This document shows positions 1 to 6,936 of a DNA stretch of 41,533 bases, in pieces. Position numbers and translations under genes: made by a program. Position 1 is the first letter of the stretch; each line of letters opens with the position of its first letter. The DNA comes from Parcubacteria group bacterium GW2011_GWD2_42_14 (lineage in GTDB: Bacteria > Patescibacteriota > Minisyncoccia > Phycocordibacterales > UBA12088): NCBI GenBank assembly GCA_000998045.1, contig LCCS01000013.1:1-41533 (forward strand), in the 5' to 3' direction. The notes beneath the pieces are model-generated. The model was not told where the DNA came from. It saw nothing but the letters and a program-made list of their open reading frames with translations, and ran no database searches.

Positions 1-42
1 CAGTATCCACTGATATCGCTCCATTTGGATTGTTTCGTTCAT
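1..42 (-). CDS. possible 5' end of a gene cut by the window edge
   Basis: An ATG on the minus strand at 42-40 opens a frame that stays open to the left edge (14 codons, MNETIQMERYQWIL). No Shine-Dalgarno site is visible. It would be divergent from the gene at 276. It is too short for any functional statement and may be chance. Confidence 0.22.
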   Translation of the reverse strand, partial: MNETIQMERYQWIL

Positions 43-169
43 TTTGACGGTCATTTAGCTACTCTACTAAATCCGCCATATGTGTGTGCACATTACCGAA
101 GAGTGTTGACATATGCGAAAATAGTACTAACCTAAATATAGTTCTTTGATACAACTCAGGCTATATGTA

Positions 170-220
170 GGTCATAGCAAAAAGTCCCTTGAGTAGCTCG
201 GGGGTCTCCTTGCTATGACC
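170..220. repeat. 11-bp perfect inverted repeat (stem-loop)
   Basis: GGTCATAGCAA (170-180) and TTGCTATGACC (210-220) form a perfect 11-bp stem around a 29-nt loop, about 55 nt before the start at 276. There is no T-run, so it is not an ordinary terminator. It could be a leader structure or an operator for the downstream gene. Confidence 0.6.
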
Positions 221-275
221 ATACAGGATAGTGGCTTCCTCGGCGTAGAGGAAAATCAAAAGAAAGGGTGACGCT

Positions 276-920
276 ATGACACAGACCGTACCCGAAGCAC
301 CGATGACTCACGGTCAGATCGAAGAAGTTTTAGATAAACTCCGTGACGTCATGTGCGACCATCGCTTTGAGATCCCTTCCGCGGTCGTTCAACAGGTTCT
401 CAATCAAGTTCTCGGTGCCGAGAAACTCGGAAGAATACTGTTCACAACGTTTCGTGAACAAGTTGAAACGGTGAGCAACCACATTGTCCGTAGAGTTAAG
501 GTAAATCGTAACCGTACTCAGCAGGAAGCATTGGATGCCACCAATCGCACACAGAACATAGACCGCGAAGTTGTGTGCTGTATGCCTATAGGTGAGGGTG
601 ATGAAGTGGAGGTTGTGTTCTTCAAACCAGAGCCATGGGAGTATTCTGATATTGATTATATGAGCGACGACGATCTTAAGATGGCACTCAAACGACGTAA
701 GCTCAAGAACGACCCTATGGCGATAATTGCGGTTAATGAAGCAGACCCCACCTTCGCTGACGAGAACCCTCACGGAGCTCTCTGGGAGGATTTTCAGGGT
801 AACTTATACTTCATCATGTTTCGTCGTTGCAGGGTAAACGTTGGCCACAGTACCGCTTGCTGGCACTATGACTTGTGGTTTGGGGGTGTTCGTCTACCTG
901 CATGTCCTACACGCAGATAG
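276..920 (+). CDS. uncharacterised protein, CPR-type hypothetical family
   Basis: This 214-residue soluble protein has no signal peptide or membrane segment and I recognise no catalytic motif. The N-terminal third is helical. A basic segment around residues 70-92 (VRRVKVNRNRTQQEALDATN) is followed by an acidic, hydrophobic middle (GEGDEVEVVFF near 108-118). The C-terminal part has aromatic pairs (ALWEDFQGNLYFIMF, then WHYDLWFGG). The style resembles uncharacterised proteins I associate with Parcubacteria; that link is recalled, not searched. The start is supported by a purine-rich AAAGAAAGGG about 7 nt upstream, which is unusual here because most genes lack such a site. A stem-loop lies upstream and a terminator downstream, so it is probably transcribed alone. 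Confidence 0.75.
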   Translation: MTQTVPEAPMTHGQIEEVLDKLRDVMCDHRFEIPSAVVQQVLNQVLGAEKLGRILFTTFREQVETVSNHIVRRVKVNRNRTQQEALDATNRTQNIDREVVCCMPIGEGDEVEVVFFKPEPWEYSDIDYMSDDDLKMALKRRKLKNDPMAIIAVNEADPTFADENPHGALWEDFQGNLYFIMFRRCRVNVGHSTACWHYDLWFGGVRLPACPTRR

Positions 921-953
921 TAGGTCAAACTATGGCTTCAGTCCGTAAAAAAC

Positions 954-998
954 TTAGTCCATCTTGATATGTATCGGGATGGGCTAAATTTTTTTTTA
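954..998 (+). terminator. rho-independent terminator after the 276-920 gene
   Basis: TTAGTCCATC (954-963) pairs with GATGGGCTAA (978-987) with one G-U pair, and a run of nine T follows directly. Confidence 0.85.
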
Positions 999-1025
999 AA
1001 CATGTTCTACCCACATCTCTCATAA

Positions 1026-1054
1026 TTGAATGGTTGAAGTAATCGTGGTACTCT
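1026..1054 (+). promoter_or_regulatory. promoter of tRNA-Met
   Basis: TTGAAT (1026-1031), a 17-nt spacer, then TACTCT (1049-1054), 13 nt before the tRNA. The tRNA-Asp promoter has the same -10 and the same spacing, which supports both calls. Confidence 0.65.
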
Positions 1055-1067
1055 GGCGTCTAAGGTT

Positions 1068-1141
1068 GTCGGGGTAGCTCAGTTGGTTAGAGCACAACAC
1101 TCATAAAGTTGAGGTCGAGAGTTCAATTCTCTCCCCCGACA
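1068..1141 (+). tRNA. tRNA-Met (CAT)
   Basis: A cloverleaf can be drawn: acceptor GTCGGGG/CCCCGAC, D stem GCTC/GAGC, anticodon loop CTCATAA with anticodon CAT, T-arm GAGAG/CTCTC, discriminator A. The last anticodon-stem pair is an A-A mismatch. The acceptor starts with a normal G-C pair and the anticodon stem lacks the three G-C pairs of initiators, so it is elongator Met or possibly the lysidine-modified tRNA-Ile2, which also has CAT in its gene. CCA is not encoded. Confidence 0.9.
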
Positions 1142-1142
1142 C

Positions 1143-1184
1143 ATATAGAAAAAAGGAGGGTGGTCACCCTCATTTTTTCTATAT
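1143..1184 (+). terminator. long symmetric terminator hairpin behind tRNA-Met
   Basis: The arms at 1144-1162 and 1165-1183 pair over about 18 of 19 positions, with GAGGGTG/CACCCTC at the tip and A-run/T-run flanks. It should terminate on either strand. It separates the tRNA from the copy of its own 3' end at 1310. Confidence 0.8.
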
Positions 1185-1197
1185 AAAGCTTGGTAGT

Positions 1198-1329
1198 GAG
1201 AATTGAAAGCCGGAAGCGCGCGTGCCTAAGTACGAGTAAGCGCTGAGGCGGGGTCGAGAGTGCTTAGGATTTGAGGAGGTGCGATGAATAATCCTTAGCA
1301 ACTCGTGACCAATTCTCTCCCCCGACACA
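1198..1329 (+). repeat. tRNA-end hairpin element E1 (Met version)
   Basis: The right end (1310-1329) is a 20-nt exact direct copy of the 3' end of tRNA-Met (1124-1143). The left end, GAGAATTGAA (1198-1207), is an inverted copy of part of the same segment. The body has the helix GGTC/GACC, then GAGT/ACTC, then TGCTTAGGAT/ATCCTTAGCA with one T-T mismatch. Elements E2 and E3 after tRNA-Asp share this architecture, but their ends match tRNA-Asp. There is no ORF and the function is unknown. Confidence 0.8.
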
Positions 1330-1375
1330 AGTAAACATCTGCTCCAAGGTGGATGTTTTGCATTTGAAAGTTGCA

Positions 1376-1613
1376 ACTTTTTGATACGCTATCTCACTTC
1401 TGTCTCAAATTTGGTGAAGTGGTGTATTTAAAAGGTCTTTTAAAATTATAATTGTATTGTGTGGTGTAAATATATTGATATTAATCTACTTTTTTATATG
1501 GTATTTTTGTGAAAAAAACCACAAAGTACCTAACAAACACGCTATTTTCTTGCAAATACAATACTTGCGTAGTAAATACTAAGATTGTAGTTACCCAGTA
1601 CTAGCATTATAAA
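1376..1613. other. AT-rich intergenic region without a recognisable gene
   Basis: This is mostly low-complexity AT-rich sequence. An imperfect hairpin near 1500-1530 (GGTA...TTTGTG / CACAAA...TACC) is the only structure I see. It probably contains regulatory sequence for the gene at 1638. Confidence 0.5.
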
Positions 1614-1623
1614 ATGAGAATGC

Positions 1624-1629
1624 TATACT
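1624..1629 (+). promoter_or_regulatory. -10 box next to the start codon of the AbrB-like gene
   Basis: TATACT ends 8 nt before the ATG at 1638, so transcription would begin at or within a few nucleotides of the start codon. There is no Shine-Dalgarno site. This suggests a leaderless or nearly leaderless mRNA. Confidence 0.5.
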
Positions 1630-1637
1630 TTCTGCAT

Positions 1638-1823
1638 ATGGCACGAAGAAAATTAGAAGAAAGGAATGTACGCTCACTCTTTAAGCTTGCAGGCGGAAAG
1701 AGTTATGCGCTTACATTACCTATCGAGATTGTACGCATGTGGGGTTGGCAAGATCGCCAAAAACTCAAACTTACAATTGACGAAAAAAATAAGCGCGTCG
1801 TAGTCGAAGATTGGAAGAAGTAG
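1638..1823 (+). CDS. AbrB/MazE-like looped-hinge DNA-binding protein
   Basis: This 61-residue protein has a looped-hinge (SpoVT-AbrB/MazE) pattern: a basic N-terminus, a strand (SLFKLAGGKSYALTLP), the helix IEIVRMWGW, then an acidic turn and a strand (KLKLTIDEKNKRVVVEDW). Dimers of this fold bind DNA, either as transition-state regulators or as antitoxins. No toxin gene is adjacent, so a free-standing regulator is the simpler reading. The reading frame extends upstream to an ATG at 1614, but the ATG at 1638 fits the fold and the position of the -10 box better. Confidence 0.7.
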   Translation: MARRKLEERNVRSLFKLAGGKSYALTLPIEIVRMWGWQDRQKLKLTIDEKNKRVVVEDWKK

Positions 1824-1862
1824 GCTAGTAAGCGCAAGGATTGCAAGGCATGCTACATGCTC

Positions 1863-1891
1863 TTGTAATTTTTGCATACTTGCGGTACTCT
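1863..1891 (+). promoter_or_regulatory. promoter of tRNA-Asp
   Basis: TTGTAA (1863-1868), a 17-nt spacer, TACTCT (1886-1891), 16 nt before the tRNA. It has the same layout as the tRNA-Met promoter. Confidence 0.65.
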
Positions 1892-1907
1892 AATCTCGTT
1901 ACGTCCT

Positions 1908-1981
1908 GCGGACGTAGCTCAACTGGTTAGAGCACCCGCCTGTCACGCGGGAGGTTGAGGGTTCAAGTCCCTTCGTCCGCG
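1908..1981 (+). tRNA. tRNA-Asp (GTC)
   Basis: Acceptor GCGGACG/CGTCCGC, D stem GCTC/GAGC, anticodon stem CCCGC/GCGGG with loop CTGTCAC (anticodon GTC), T stem AGGG(T)/(G)TCCCT-type and discriminator G. All stems pair well. CCA is not encoded. Confidence 0.95.
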
Positions 1982-1989
1982 CAAAATGC

Positions 1990-2019
1990 TAAACCCAAAG
2001 CGAAAGCTTTGGGTTTTTG
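1990..2019 (+). terminator. terminator behind tRNA-Asp
   Basis: AAACCCAAAGC / GCTTTGGGTTT with a GAAA loop, followed by further T residues. It ends the tRNA-Asp transcript before element E2. Confidence 0.8.
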
Positions 2020-2029
2020 CAATTTTGTA

Positions 2030-2188
2030 GCGGACGAAGGGACTTGAAAGGCGGAGGTCGCGAAGCCGACTTCGGAGCGAAGCGGAGAAGGCGAGACCGA
2101 GCCTAGACGAAACACACTTACCATCTTTTCGAGCATTGCGAAGAAAAGTGGTTAGTGAAGTATCGTCAAGTCCCTTCGTCCGCGCAAA
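2030..2188 (+). repeat. tRNA-end hairpin element E2 (Asp version)
   Basis: The left end (2030-2048) is a perfect 19-nt inverted copy of the tRNA-Asp 3' end. The right end (2166-2188) is a perfect 23-nt direct copy of 1963-1985, running past the tRNA into its flank. The two ends can form a stem of about 18 bp. Inside, CACTTACCA pairs with TGGTTAGTG with one T-T mismatch. E1 and E3 have AGG/CCT at the place where E2 has ACC/GGT, a compensatory change. Confidence 0.85.
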
Positions 2189-2220
2189 CGCACAAAGCCC
2201 TTCGGGGCTTTTTGTGTGCG
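2189..2220 (+). terminator. terminator-like hairpin between E2 and E3
   Basis: GCACAAAGCCC, a TTCG tetraloop, then GGGC, T-run and GTGTGC. It is a strong hairpin directly behind the tRNA-end copy of E2, in the place the terminator at 1990 has behind the tRNA itself. Confidence 0.7.
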
Positions 2221-2373
2221 CGGACGAGCGAGCAAACTGCTTTGCTCCCGTAAGGGACTTGAAGATCGGAGTCATATCGCGAAGCGATAGACGAACTGGG
2301 GTCGCGACCACTTAGGATTTGAAGAGCTTGCTCTGAACAACCCTTAGTGAGTCGGACCAAGTCCCTTCGTCCG
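2220..2373 (+). repeat. tRNA-end hairpin element E3 (Asp version)
   Basis: The left end is an inverted copy of the tRNA-Asp 3' end, GCGGACGA then AAGGGACTTGAA, interrupted at 2228-2251 by a small hairpin (GAGCAAA/TTTGCTC). The right end CAAGTCCCTTCGTCCG (2358-2373) is a direct copy. The body has hairpin TATCGC-GAA-GCGATA and helix CACTTAGG/CCTTAGTG with the same T-T mismatch as E1 and E2, enclosed by GGTC/GACC as in E1. Confidence 0.8.
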
Positions 2374-2435
2374 TAGTTGTCTGAAATGTCCGTTTTTATA
2401 TCCCAGTTACCTCATTTTGCTGGTATACTATATTG

Positions 2436-2832
2436 ATGGAGACGTACAGCTGGTATCAAACTCTGAGTAAACCAACATGGGCACCGCCTGCTTGGGTTTT
2501 TGGTCCTGTGTGGACTGTGCTCTATATCATCATTGCTATTTCGTATGGATATGTGGGGTACTTGTAAGTAAAAGGAAAAGATTCCTTTTATAGTTGCACT
2601 TCCTTTTATTCTTAATATCATTTTTAACCTTGCGTTTACTCCCATACAATTTGGACTTCAGAATAATGTTCTCGCAGCGCTCGATATACTTTTGGTAGTA
2701 GGTACGCTCATGTGGGCGTTGTGGGTTATACACCCCTATGCTTCGTGGGTCACGTACAGCAACATACCATATCTTGCGTGGGGACTATTTGCTACCGTCC
2801 TTCAACTCACCATTACCATCTTAAATAAGTAA
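2436..2832 (+). pseudogene. TspO/MBR-family membrane protein, broken
   Basis: The first part reads [20 protein letters not shown] and continues to GYVGYL, then meets an in-frame TAA near 2566. After a one-base frame change in the A-rich stretch near 2575, a second part continues (KIPFIVALPFILNIIFNLAF... to LTITILNK) and ends at TAA 2830-2832. Together they have the length (about 130 residues) and the W/P-rich helices of TspO/MBR proteins, which bind tetrapyrroles or similar ligands in membranes. A TATACT box ends 6 nt before the ATG. Both a stop and a frameshift must be repaired, so it looks inactive unless the sequence has errors. Confidence 0.65.
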
Positions 2833-2844
2833 ACTATCTTCAGT

Positions 2845-3099
2845 ATGTACCTGAACTCTTTTCGAGAACGTGTTTTTACAGTAGTTCGAGCTATACCGAA
2901 AGGGCAGACACGCACGTATAAAGAAGTCGCGACTGATGCAGGTAATCCACAGGCAGCTCGTGCTGTAGGCGCTATTTTGCATACCAATTTTGATCCTGCT
3001 ATACCGTGTCATCGTGTTGTTCGAAGTAATGGTACGCTTGGAGGGTACAACCGAGGTGTTCGGCAAAAAGCACGTTTACTCAAACAAGAACAGTCGTAA
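2845..3099 (+). CDS. MGMT-like DNA alkyltransferase domain protein
   Basis: This 84-residue protein corresponds to the C-terminal DNA-binding and active-site domain of O6-alkylguanine-DNA alkyltransferases. It has the helix-turn-helix segment TRTYKEVATDAGNPQAARAV, the Asn hinge region, and the PCHRV active-site motif with the nucleophilic cysteine (IPCHRVVRSNG), then GGYNRG. The cysteine separates it from alkyltransferase-like proteins that have PWHR. The N-terminal domain of full Ogt/Ada enzymes is absent, which is common for this single-domain subgroup. Expected role: direct repair or recognition of O6-alkylguanine. It starts 12 nt after the broken TspO-like gene. Confidence 0.85.
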   Translation: MYLNSFRERVFTVVRAIPKGQTRTYKEVATDAGNPQAARAVGAILHTNFDPAIPCHRVVRSNGTLGGYNRGVRQKARLLKQEQS

Positions 3100-3223
3100 A
3101 CCGTCATACGCAAAACAATGCGAGCAAAATTGGAACCAGTAGATGCTCTTAGGACAGAATAAGAAAAGCATTAGGACAGACTTTTCTCGGCGAGCGGATT
3201 TTTACAGTGGTATAATGTAGCCA

Positions 3224-3343
3224 AGACTTACGCAAATGGATGCAGTTCGAGGCGCTCAAACAAAATACTGCGAGGCGTATAGGTAGTACGGTGAGAAGTA
3301 TTTTGTGTAGGGCAACGAAGAAATGCGCCGTTTGCGTAGGTCT
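3224..3343. repeat. dispersed repeat family B, copy 1
   Basis: The terminal inverted repeats AGACTTACGCAAA (3224-3236) and TTTGCGTAGGTCT (3331-3343) match at 12 of 13 positions. The internal block at 3310-3327 (GGGCAACGAAGAAATGCG) recurs inverted in copies at 5308 and 12244. A TATAAT box lies at 3211-3216 just before the element, so the cupin mRNA may begin at its left edge and carry the whole hairpin as leader. Confidence 0.7.
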
Positions 3344-3373
3344 CGTAGAGGTATACAACTAACTTATTACATT

Positions 3374-3760
3374 ATGAAAGGCTACATTACAAACATGGAG
3401 AAAGAAACAATAGAAAATGAAAACTATCGTAAGGTGCTGTATACAGGGAAATATAGTCAGCTGGTACTCATGACCATTCAGCCGGGAGACGAAATTGGTG
3501 CGGAAGTACATACGCTCGATCAATTTATTCGCATCGAGGCCGGAAAAGCAAACGTAACGCTTGATGGCGTAGAGCACACGCTTTCAAAAGATTGGGCAGT
3601 AATCATTCCTGCGGGAACAAACCACAATGTTGTTAATACGGGGGATGAGCCACTTCGACTGTACTCCATATATTCTCCAGCAGAACACAAGGACGGTACT
3701 ATACACAAAACAAAAGCAGATGATGTTGAAGAACACTTTGACGGAATCACTACTGAATAG
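3374..3760 (+). CDS. cupin domain protein
   Basis: This 128-residue single cupin has motif 1 as GDEIGAEVHTLDQFIRIEAG (G...H....F.....G) and motif 2 as IIPAGTNHNVVNTG (P.G..H...N). Two histidines and a glutamate are in the usual metal-binding places; the substrate is unknown. The start at 3374 (MKGYITNMEKET) was chosen over the upstream ATG at 3323 because 3323 lies inside repeat copy 1 and would add an arginine-rich tail. A later ATG at 3395 is possible. It is probably monocistronic. Confidence 0.8.
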   Translation: MKGYITNMEKETIENENYRKVLYTGKYSQLVLMTIQPGDEIGAEVHTLDQFIRIEAGKANVTLDGVEHTLSKDWAVIIPAGTNHNVVNTGDEPLRLYSIYSPAEHKDGTIHKTKADDVEEHFDGITTE

Positions 3761-3799
3761 GAACTTTCAACTTTAAACATTCAACATTTAACTTTTAAC
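3761..3799. repeat. AACTTTCAAC-type intergenic repeat
   Basis: This short AT-rich string of near-repeats (AACTTTCAAC, AACATTCAAC, AACTTTTAAC) sits directly after the cupin stop codon. The same motif follows other genes at 19341-19422 and 20391-20476. Confidence 0.6.
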
Positions 3800-3838
3800 T
3801 AGTGTACATACGGCACCCTCTGCTATTATTGGAATGAT

Positions 3839-5254
3839 ATGGGTCGTTACACAACAAACCAACTTTCAAACTCTACATACCCACCAGAGCAACGACGCTT
3901 TGTGCGCAAACCATCGGATTTTCGTTTGAGAAGAAGTCCTGAACAAGAGTTGGAGGAGGAACAGGGATATGTCGAACGGCCTTCGCCAACTCCACCTGTC
4001 AGGGAGAAGGAGGAACAAGCACAAGAGATTCATCAGGACGCGTTGCTTTTTGCCCGAGGAGTTCTTGGTGAGGCTATTATGCAAGGTGCATCTGATGTGC
4101 ATTTTGAACCAAAAGATTACAGCTACCTGGTACGTTTTCGCATTGATGGCGTTCTTCATCAGTACATGGAGCGCTCTATTGAAGAATATGAGGAGATTCT
4201 TAATGCTATCAAGGTTTTGGGTGATATGGACATCGCTGAGCATGCAACTCCCCAAGACGGACACATAGAGCTGGTGCAGGAAGAGGTTAAGAAATCAGCT
4301 ACTGAGCAAGAGCAAGAAGAGATGCATAGTTCTCAACACGGCATGGAGCTGGGGAATAAACAACACTACTTTGATATTCGAGTTTCAGTATTCCCTTCGG
4401 TGAATGGGGAAGTGGTGGTTATGCGTATCTTAAATCGTGAAAATGCACTTATAACCATTGATGGGCTTGGAATGGATATGGATTCACTGGGAAAGCTTCA
4501 CGAGGTACTGCTGACCTCCTACGGCATGATGCTTATTACAGGGCCTACAGGTTCAGGTAAAACAACAACACTCTATTCAATCATGAGTGAGTTGCGTAGT
4601 GACGAAAAAAACATTATTACGCTCGAAGACCCTATTGAGTTTCATTTGAGTTGGCTCCGTCAATGTGAAATTCGAGAGGAGCGTGGATTTACCTATGAAG
4701 CTGCGATGGCTTCTGTGTTGAGGCAAGACCCTGACGTTCTCATGGTAGGAGAGATTCGGGATCCGCAAACTGCTGAGCATGCGGTTCGCAGTGCGCTTGT
4801 TGGGCGAATTGTCGGTTCAACGATTCATGCAAATACTACTATCAGTACGATAGCTCGACTGATAGAACTGGGAATTCCACGAAGTATTCTTGCTCATACA
4901 CTGAACTGTATTATTGCTCAGCGACTTGTTCGTCGTGTTTGCGACTTTTGCAAACAACCATATACACCTTCGCAAACACACCTCAAGTATTTTGGATTAG
5001 AAAATGTTGAAGAACCTTTTTATAAGGGAAAAGGTTGTGAAAAATGTAAACAGACAGGATTTAAGGGAAGAACGGGTATTTTTTCCATCATGGTTTTTGA
5101 TGATGCAATTCGTAACATGATGTTTGAGGAAAAACCGCTAAATGAAATACAGAATTATGCAATAGAAAACGGCATGAAGACACTTAAGGCAGATGCGGTC
5201 TCAAAAATACTGTCAGGAACCACCACAATAGAGGAAGCTGTTCGAGTGGTGTAG
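3839..5254 (+). CDS. pilB: type IV pilus / type II secretion assembly ATPase (PilB/GspE-like)
   Basis: This 471-residue hexameric-ATPase-type protein powers pilus or secretion-filament assembly at the inner membrane. Residues 60-200 form the shortened N-terminal ATPase subdomain (GASDVHFEPKDY, FRIDGVLHQY). Walker A is GPTGSGKTTTLYS near residue 234, the Asp box ITLEDPIEF follows, then Walker B VLMVGEIRDPQTAEHA and the His-box region GSTIHANTT. Two CxxC pairs (CDFC, CEKC) near 365 and 399 form the zinc site typical of PilB/GspE rather than PilT. It is shorter than the usual 550-570 residues because the N-terminal MshEN domain is absent. A TATTAT box ends 9 nt before the ATG. Receiver and kinase genes follow. 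Confidence 0.9.
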   Translation: MGRYTTNQLSNSTYPPEQRRFVRKPSDFRLRRSPEQELEEEQGYVERPSPTPPVREKEEQAQEIHQDALLFARGVLGEAIMQGASDVHFEPKDYSYLVRFRIDGVLHQYMERSIEEYEEILNAIKVLGDMDIAEHATPQDGHIELVQEEVKKSATEQEQEEMHSSQHGMELGNKQHYFDIRVSVFPSVNGEVVVMRILNRENALITIDGLGMDMDSLGKLHEVLLTSYGMMLITGPTGSGKTTTLYSIMSELRSDEKNIITLEDPIEFHLSWLRQCEIREERGFTYEAAMASVLRQDPDVLMVGEIRDPQTAEHAVRSALVGRIVGSTIHANTTISTIARLIELGIPRSILAHTLNCIIAQRLVRRVCDFCKQPYTPSQTHLKYFGLENVEEPFYKGKGCEKCKQTGFKGRTGIFSIMVFDDAIRNMMFEEKPLNEIQNYAIENGMKTLKADAVSKILSGTTTIEEAVRVV

Positions 5255-5307
5255 GGAGCTTTACAGAGAATATGCTTGTATGGAGTCTATGAAAAGGGTA
5301 GGATAGA

Positions 5308-5402
5308 AGGACTTCACGCAAACGACGTACCACAGGGGCATTCCCATTTTTATACTTCCTGCGGTCGTTAAAAATTAGGTTGCATTTCATCGTTGCCCAG
5401 CA
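5308..5402. repeat. dispersed repeat family B, copy 2 (right end missing)
   Basis: It begins with AGGACTTCACGCAAACGACG and contains GGTTGCATTTCATCGTTGCCC-like core at 5378-5398. Its reverse complement aligns well with copy 4 at 6937 (blocks ACCTAATTTTTAA and TATAAAAATGG). The expected right terminal repeat is not found before the next gene. Confidence 0.6.
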
Positions 5403-5456
5403 AAAATATGTAGTATTAATACATCTCATTTAAAAATACAATTTCAAAACAGTACT

Positions 5457-5840
5457 ATGTCATTAAGCAAATTTATTAAACATTTTCGAAAAATACTTGT
5501 CGTCGAGGATGACGCGGTTCTAAGGAGTGCACTCGCAGATAAGTTTAGGGAAAAAGGATACGTTGTGCTTGAGGCAAGTGCTGCACAAGGGGTTTTAACG
5601 ATCGTTGCGTCCGAAAAGCCGAATGCTCTTGTGTTAGATCTCATTCTTCCCATGGAAGACGGTATCTCTCTCTTAGAAGAGTTGAGGAACTCGGGGTATA
5701 CTATGCCAGTAGTCATACTCTCAAATCTGCTGGGATCAGAAGATTTACGTGCAGATGCCACCAGACTTGATTCAGAATTTTACAACAAATCCTCAACATC
5801 ATTGGACGAAGTGGTGAGTGCTATAGAAAAGAGACTTTAA
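5457..5840 (+). CDS. single-domain response regulator (receiver)
   Basis: This 127-residue CheY-like receiver has an acidic pocket in KILVVEDDAVLR, phosphoacceptor Asp in ALVLDLILPMEDG, a Thr/Ser position in PVVILSN and the Lys in FYNKSS. There is no output domain, so it must act by protein contact. It sits between pilB and a second receiver, which suggests control of pilus function. No Shine-Dalgarno site is evident. Confidence 0.9.
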   Translation: MSLSKFIKHFRKILVVEDDAVLRSALADKFREKGYVVLEASAAQGVLTIVASEKPNALVLDLILPMEDGISLLEELRNSGYTMPVVILSNLLGSEDLRADATRLDSEFYNKSSTSLDEVVSAIEKRL

Positions 5841-5850
5841 AAACAAACGC

Positions 5851-6261
5851 ATGGGATTATTTGATTTTTTTAAGAAAAAAAAAGAATGGAAAGTGCTCGT
5901 GGTGGAAGATGATGTTCCATTACGGCAGTTTATGGCTGAACGGCTACTTTCGTTAGGTGTTGATGTTATTGAAACAGGTGATGGATTGACGGTACTAGGC
6001 TTAATACAAGAGCATAATCCAGATTGCGTCATACTTGATATCATGCTCCCAGGGAAAAGTGGTATGCAGATTCTTGAAGAGCTTCGTGCTTCTGACAAAA
6101 AGACACCTGTGGTGATACTCACTACACTTTCTGGGGAAGGTGGACTGAAGCTTGAGGCCACAAAACATAATGCTATATTTCTTAACAAAGCAAACACTGC
6201 GCTTGAAGTGGTGATTGATACAGTGTTGAGGCGTTTATATGAAAAAGATGATAGATCATAA
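5851..6261 (+). CDS. single-domain response regulator (receiver), second copy
   Basis: This 136-residue receiver has a short basic N-terminal extension (MGLFDFFKKKKEWK). It has the acidic pair VVEDDVPLR, phosphoacceptor in CVILDIMLPGKSG, TT in VVILTTLSG and Lys in IFLNKAN. It is paralogous to the receiver at 5457, 10 nt upstream, and its 3' end overlaps the kinase-like gene by 23 nt, so the three are likely co-translated. No output domain is present. Confidence 0.9.
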   Translation: MGLFDFFKKKKEWKVLVVEDDVPLRQFMAERLLSLGVDVIETGDGLTVLGLIQEHNPDCVILDIMLPGKSGMQILEELRASDKKTPVVILTTLSGEGGLKLEATKHNAIFLNKANTALEVVIDTVLRRLYEKDDRS

Positions 6262-6913
6262 TGCACTTCTGTTGCAGGTGATGGCACATGATTTACTTGC
6301 ACCACTTACTGCGACCAAGTGGCAAGTGGAACTCCTAGAGAAATCGTATAAAGATAAGGAAAAAAGAGAAAAATATCTTTCAGGAATTTCGGCTTCTACA
6401 GAACTTGGAATTGCCCTAACGAAACATGCGCATGTTGCTGGAAAGATACTCAGTAATTCATATGATGGCGATATTACAAAAACAAATCTTCCTGCTGAGA
6501 TACGTCAAGCCACTGCAGAGTTGAAAATGCAGTATGAACGACATGGACTTATCCTCGAAGCTGAAATTGAGGATGAAAATAAAGAACGAGAGATGGATGT
6601 GTCGCTGACAAAACTTTTTATTTGGTCTATTGCAAAATTTTTTCTGTCGTGTGTTCCCCCACAGACAAAGGTAACTATGCGTGGTTTCCATGCACAAAAG
6701 GAAACGGATAAAAAGTATATTTTTATTGTTATGGCAGACAAAGTCCCCAACGCACAGGAATATGTAAACCTGGTAGTCGCTCAAGAGGCGCGCGGAGCAC
6801 TGGATCAGTCTTTTGTTTTTTCAAAGCTTATCAAAGATATTGCTCCACACCTAAATGTTTCGTACTCAGCAGATGTTCAGGCAGATGGTGTTTCACTCGA
6901 AGTTATTTTTTAG
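6239..6913 (+). CDS. histidine-kinase-like protein with degenerate ATPase domain
   Basis: This 224-residue protein has no membrane segment. Residues 1-75 look like a DHp (HisKA) helix pair with an H-box (LQVMAHDLLAPLTATKWQVE), including the phosphorylatable His and the following Asp. The C-terminal 100 residues have the length and strand pattern of a HATPase domain, but the region aligned to the N-box (LTKLFIWSIAKFFLSCV) lacks the Asn and no G1 or G2 glycine boxes are visible. It may be a phosphotransfer protein or pseudokinase that docks the two upstream receivers. It overlaps the second receiver gene by 23 nt. Confidence 0.7.
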   Translation: MKKMIDHNALLLQVMAHDLLAPLTATKWQVELLEKSYKDKEKREKYLSGISASTELGIALTKHAHVAGKILSNSYDGDITKTNLPAEIRQATAELKMQYERHGLILEAEIEDENKEREMDVSLTKLFIWSIAKFFLSCVPPQTKVTMRGFHAQKETDKKYIFIVMADKVPNAQEYVNLVVAQEARGALDQSFVFSKLIKDIAPHLNVSYSADVQADGVSLEVIF

Positions 6914-6936
6914 ACCTATTCTCCGGCTCTTATAGG

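Noticed and set aside
1179-1376. Minus-strand open frame across element E1
   Set aside because: It crosses a terminator and the copied tRNA end and has no start context.
1943-2360. Minus-strand open frames over tRNA-Asp and elements E2/E3
   Set aside because: They overlap a tRNA and inverted repeats; the open frames follow from the repeated sequence, not coding.
1068-2373. Simple phage attachment sites (attL/attR) as the explanation for tRNA 3'-end copies
   Set aside because: Integration gives direct copies only. Here every direct copy is paired with an inverted copy and the bodies share a covarying helix, with no integrase nearby.
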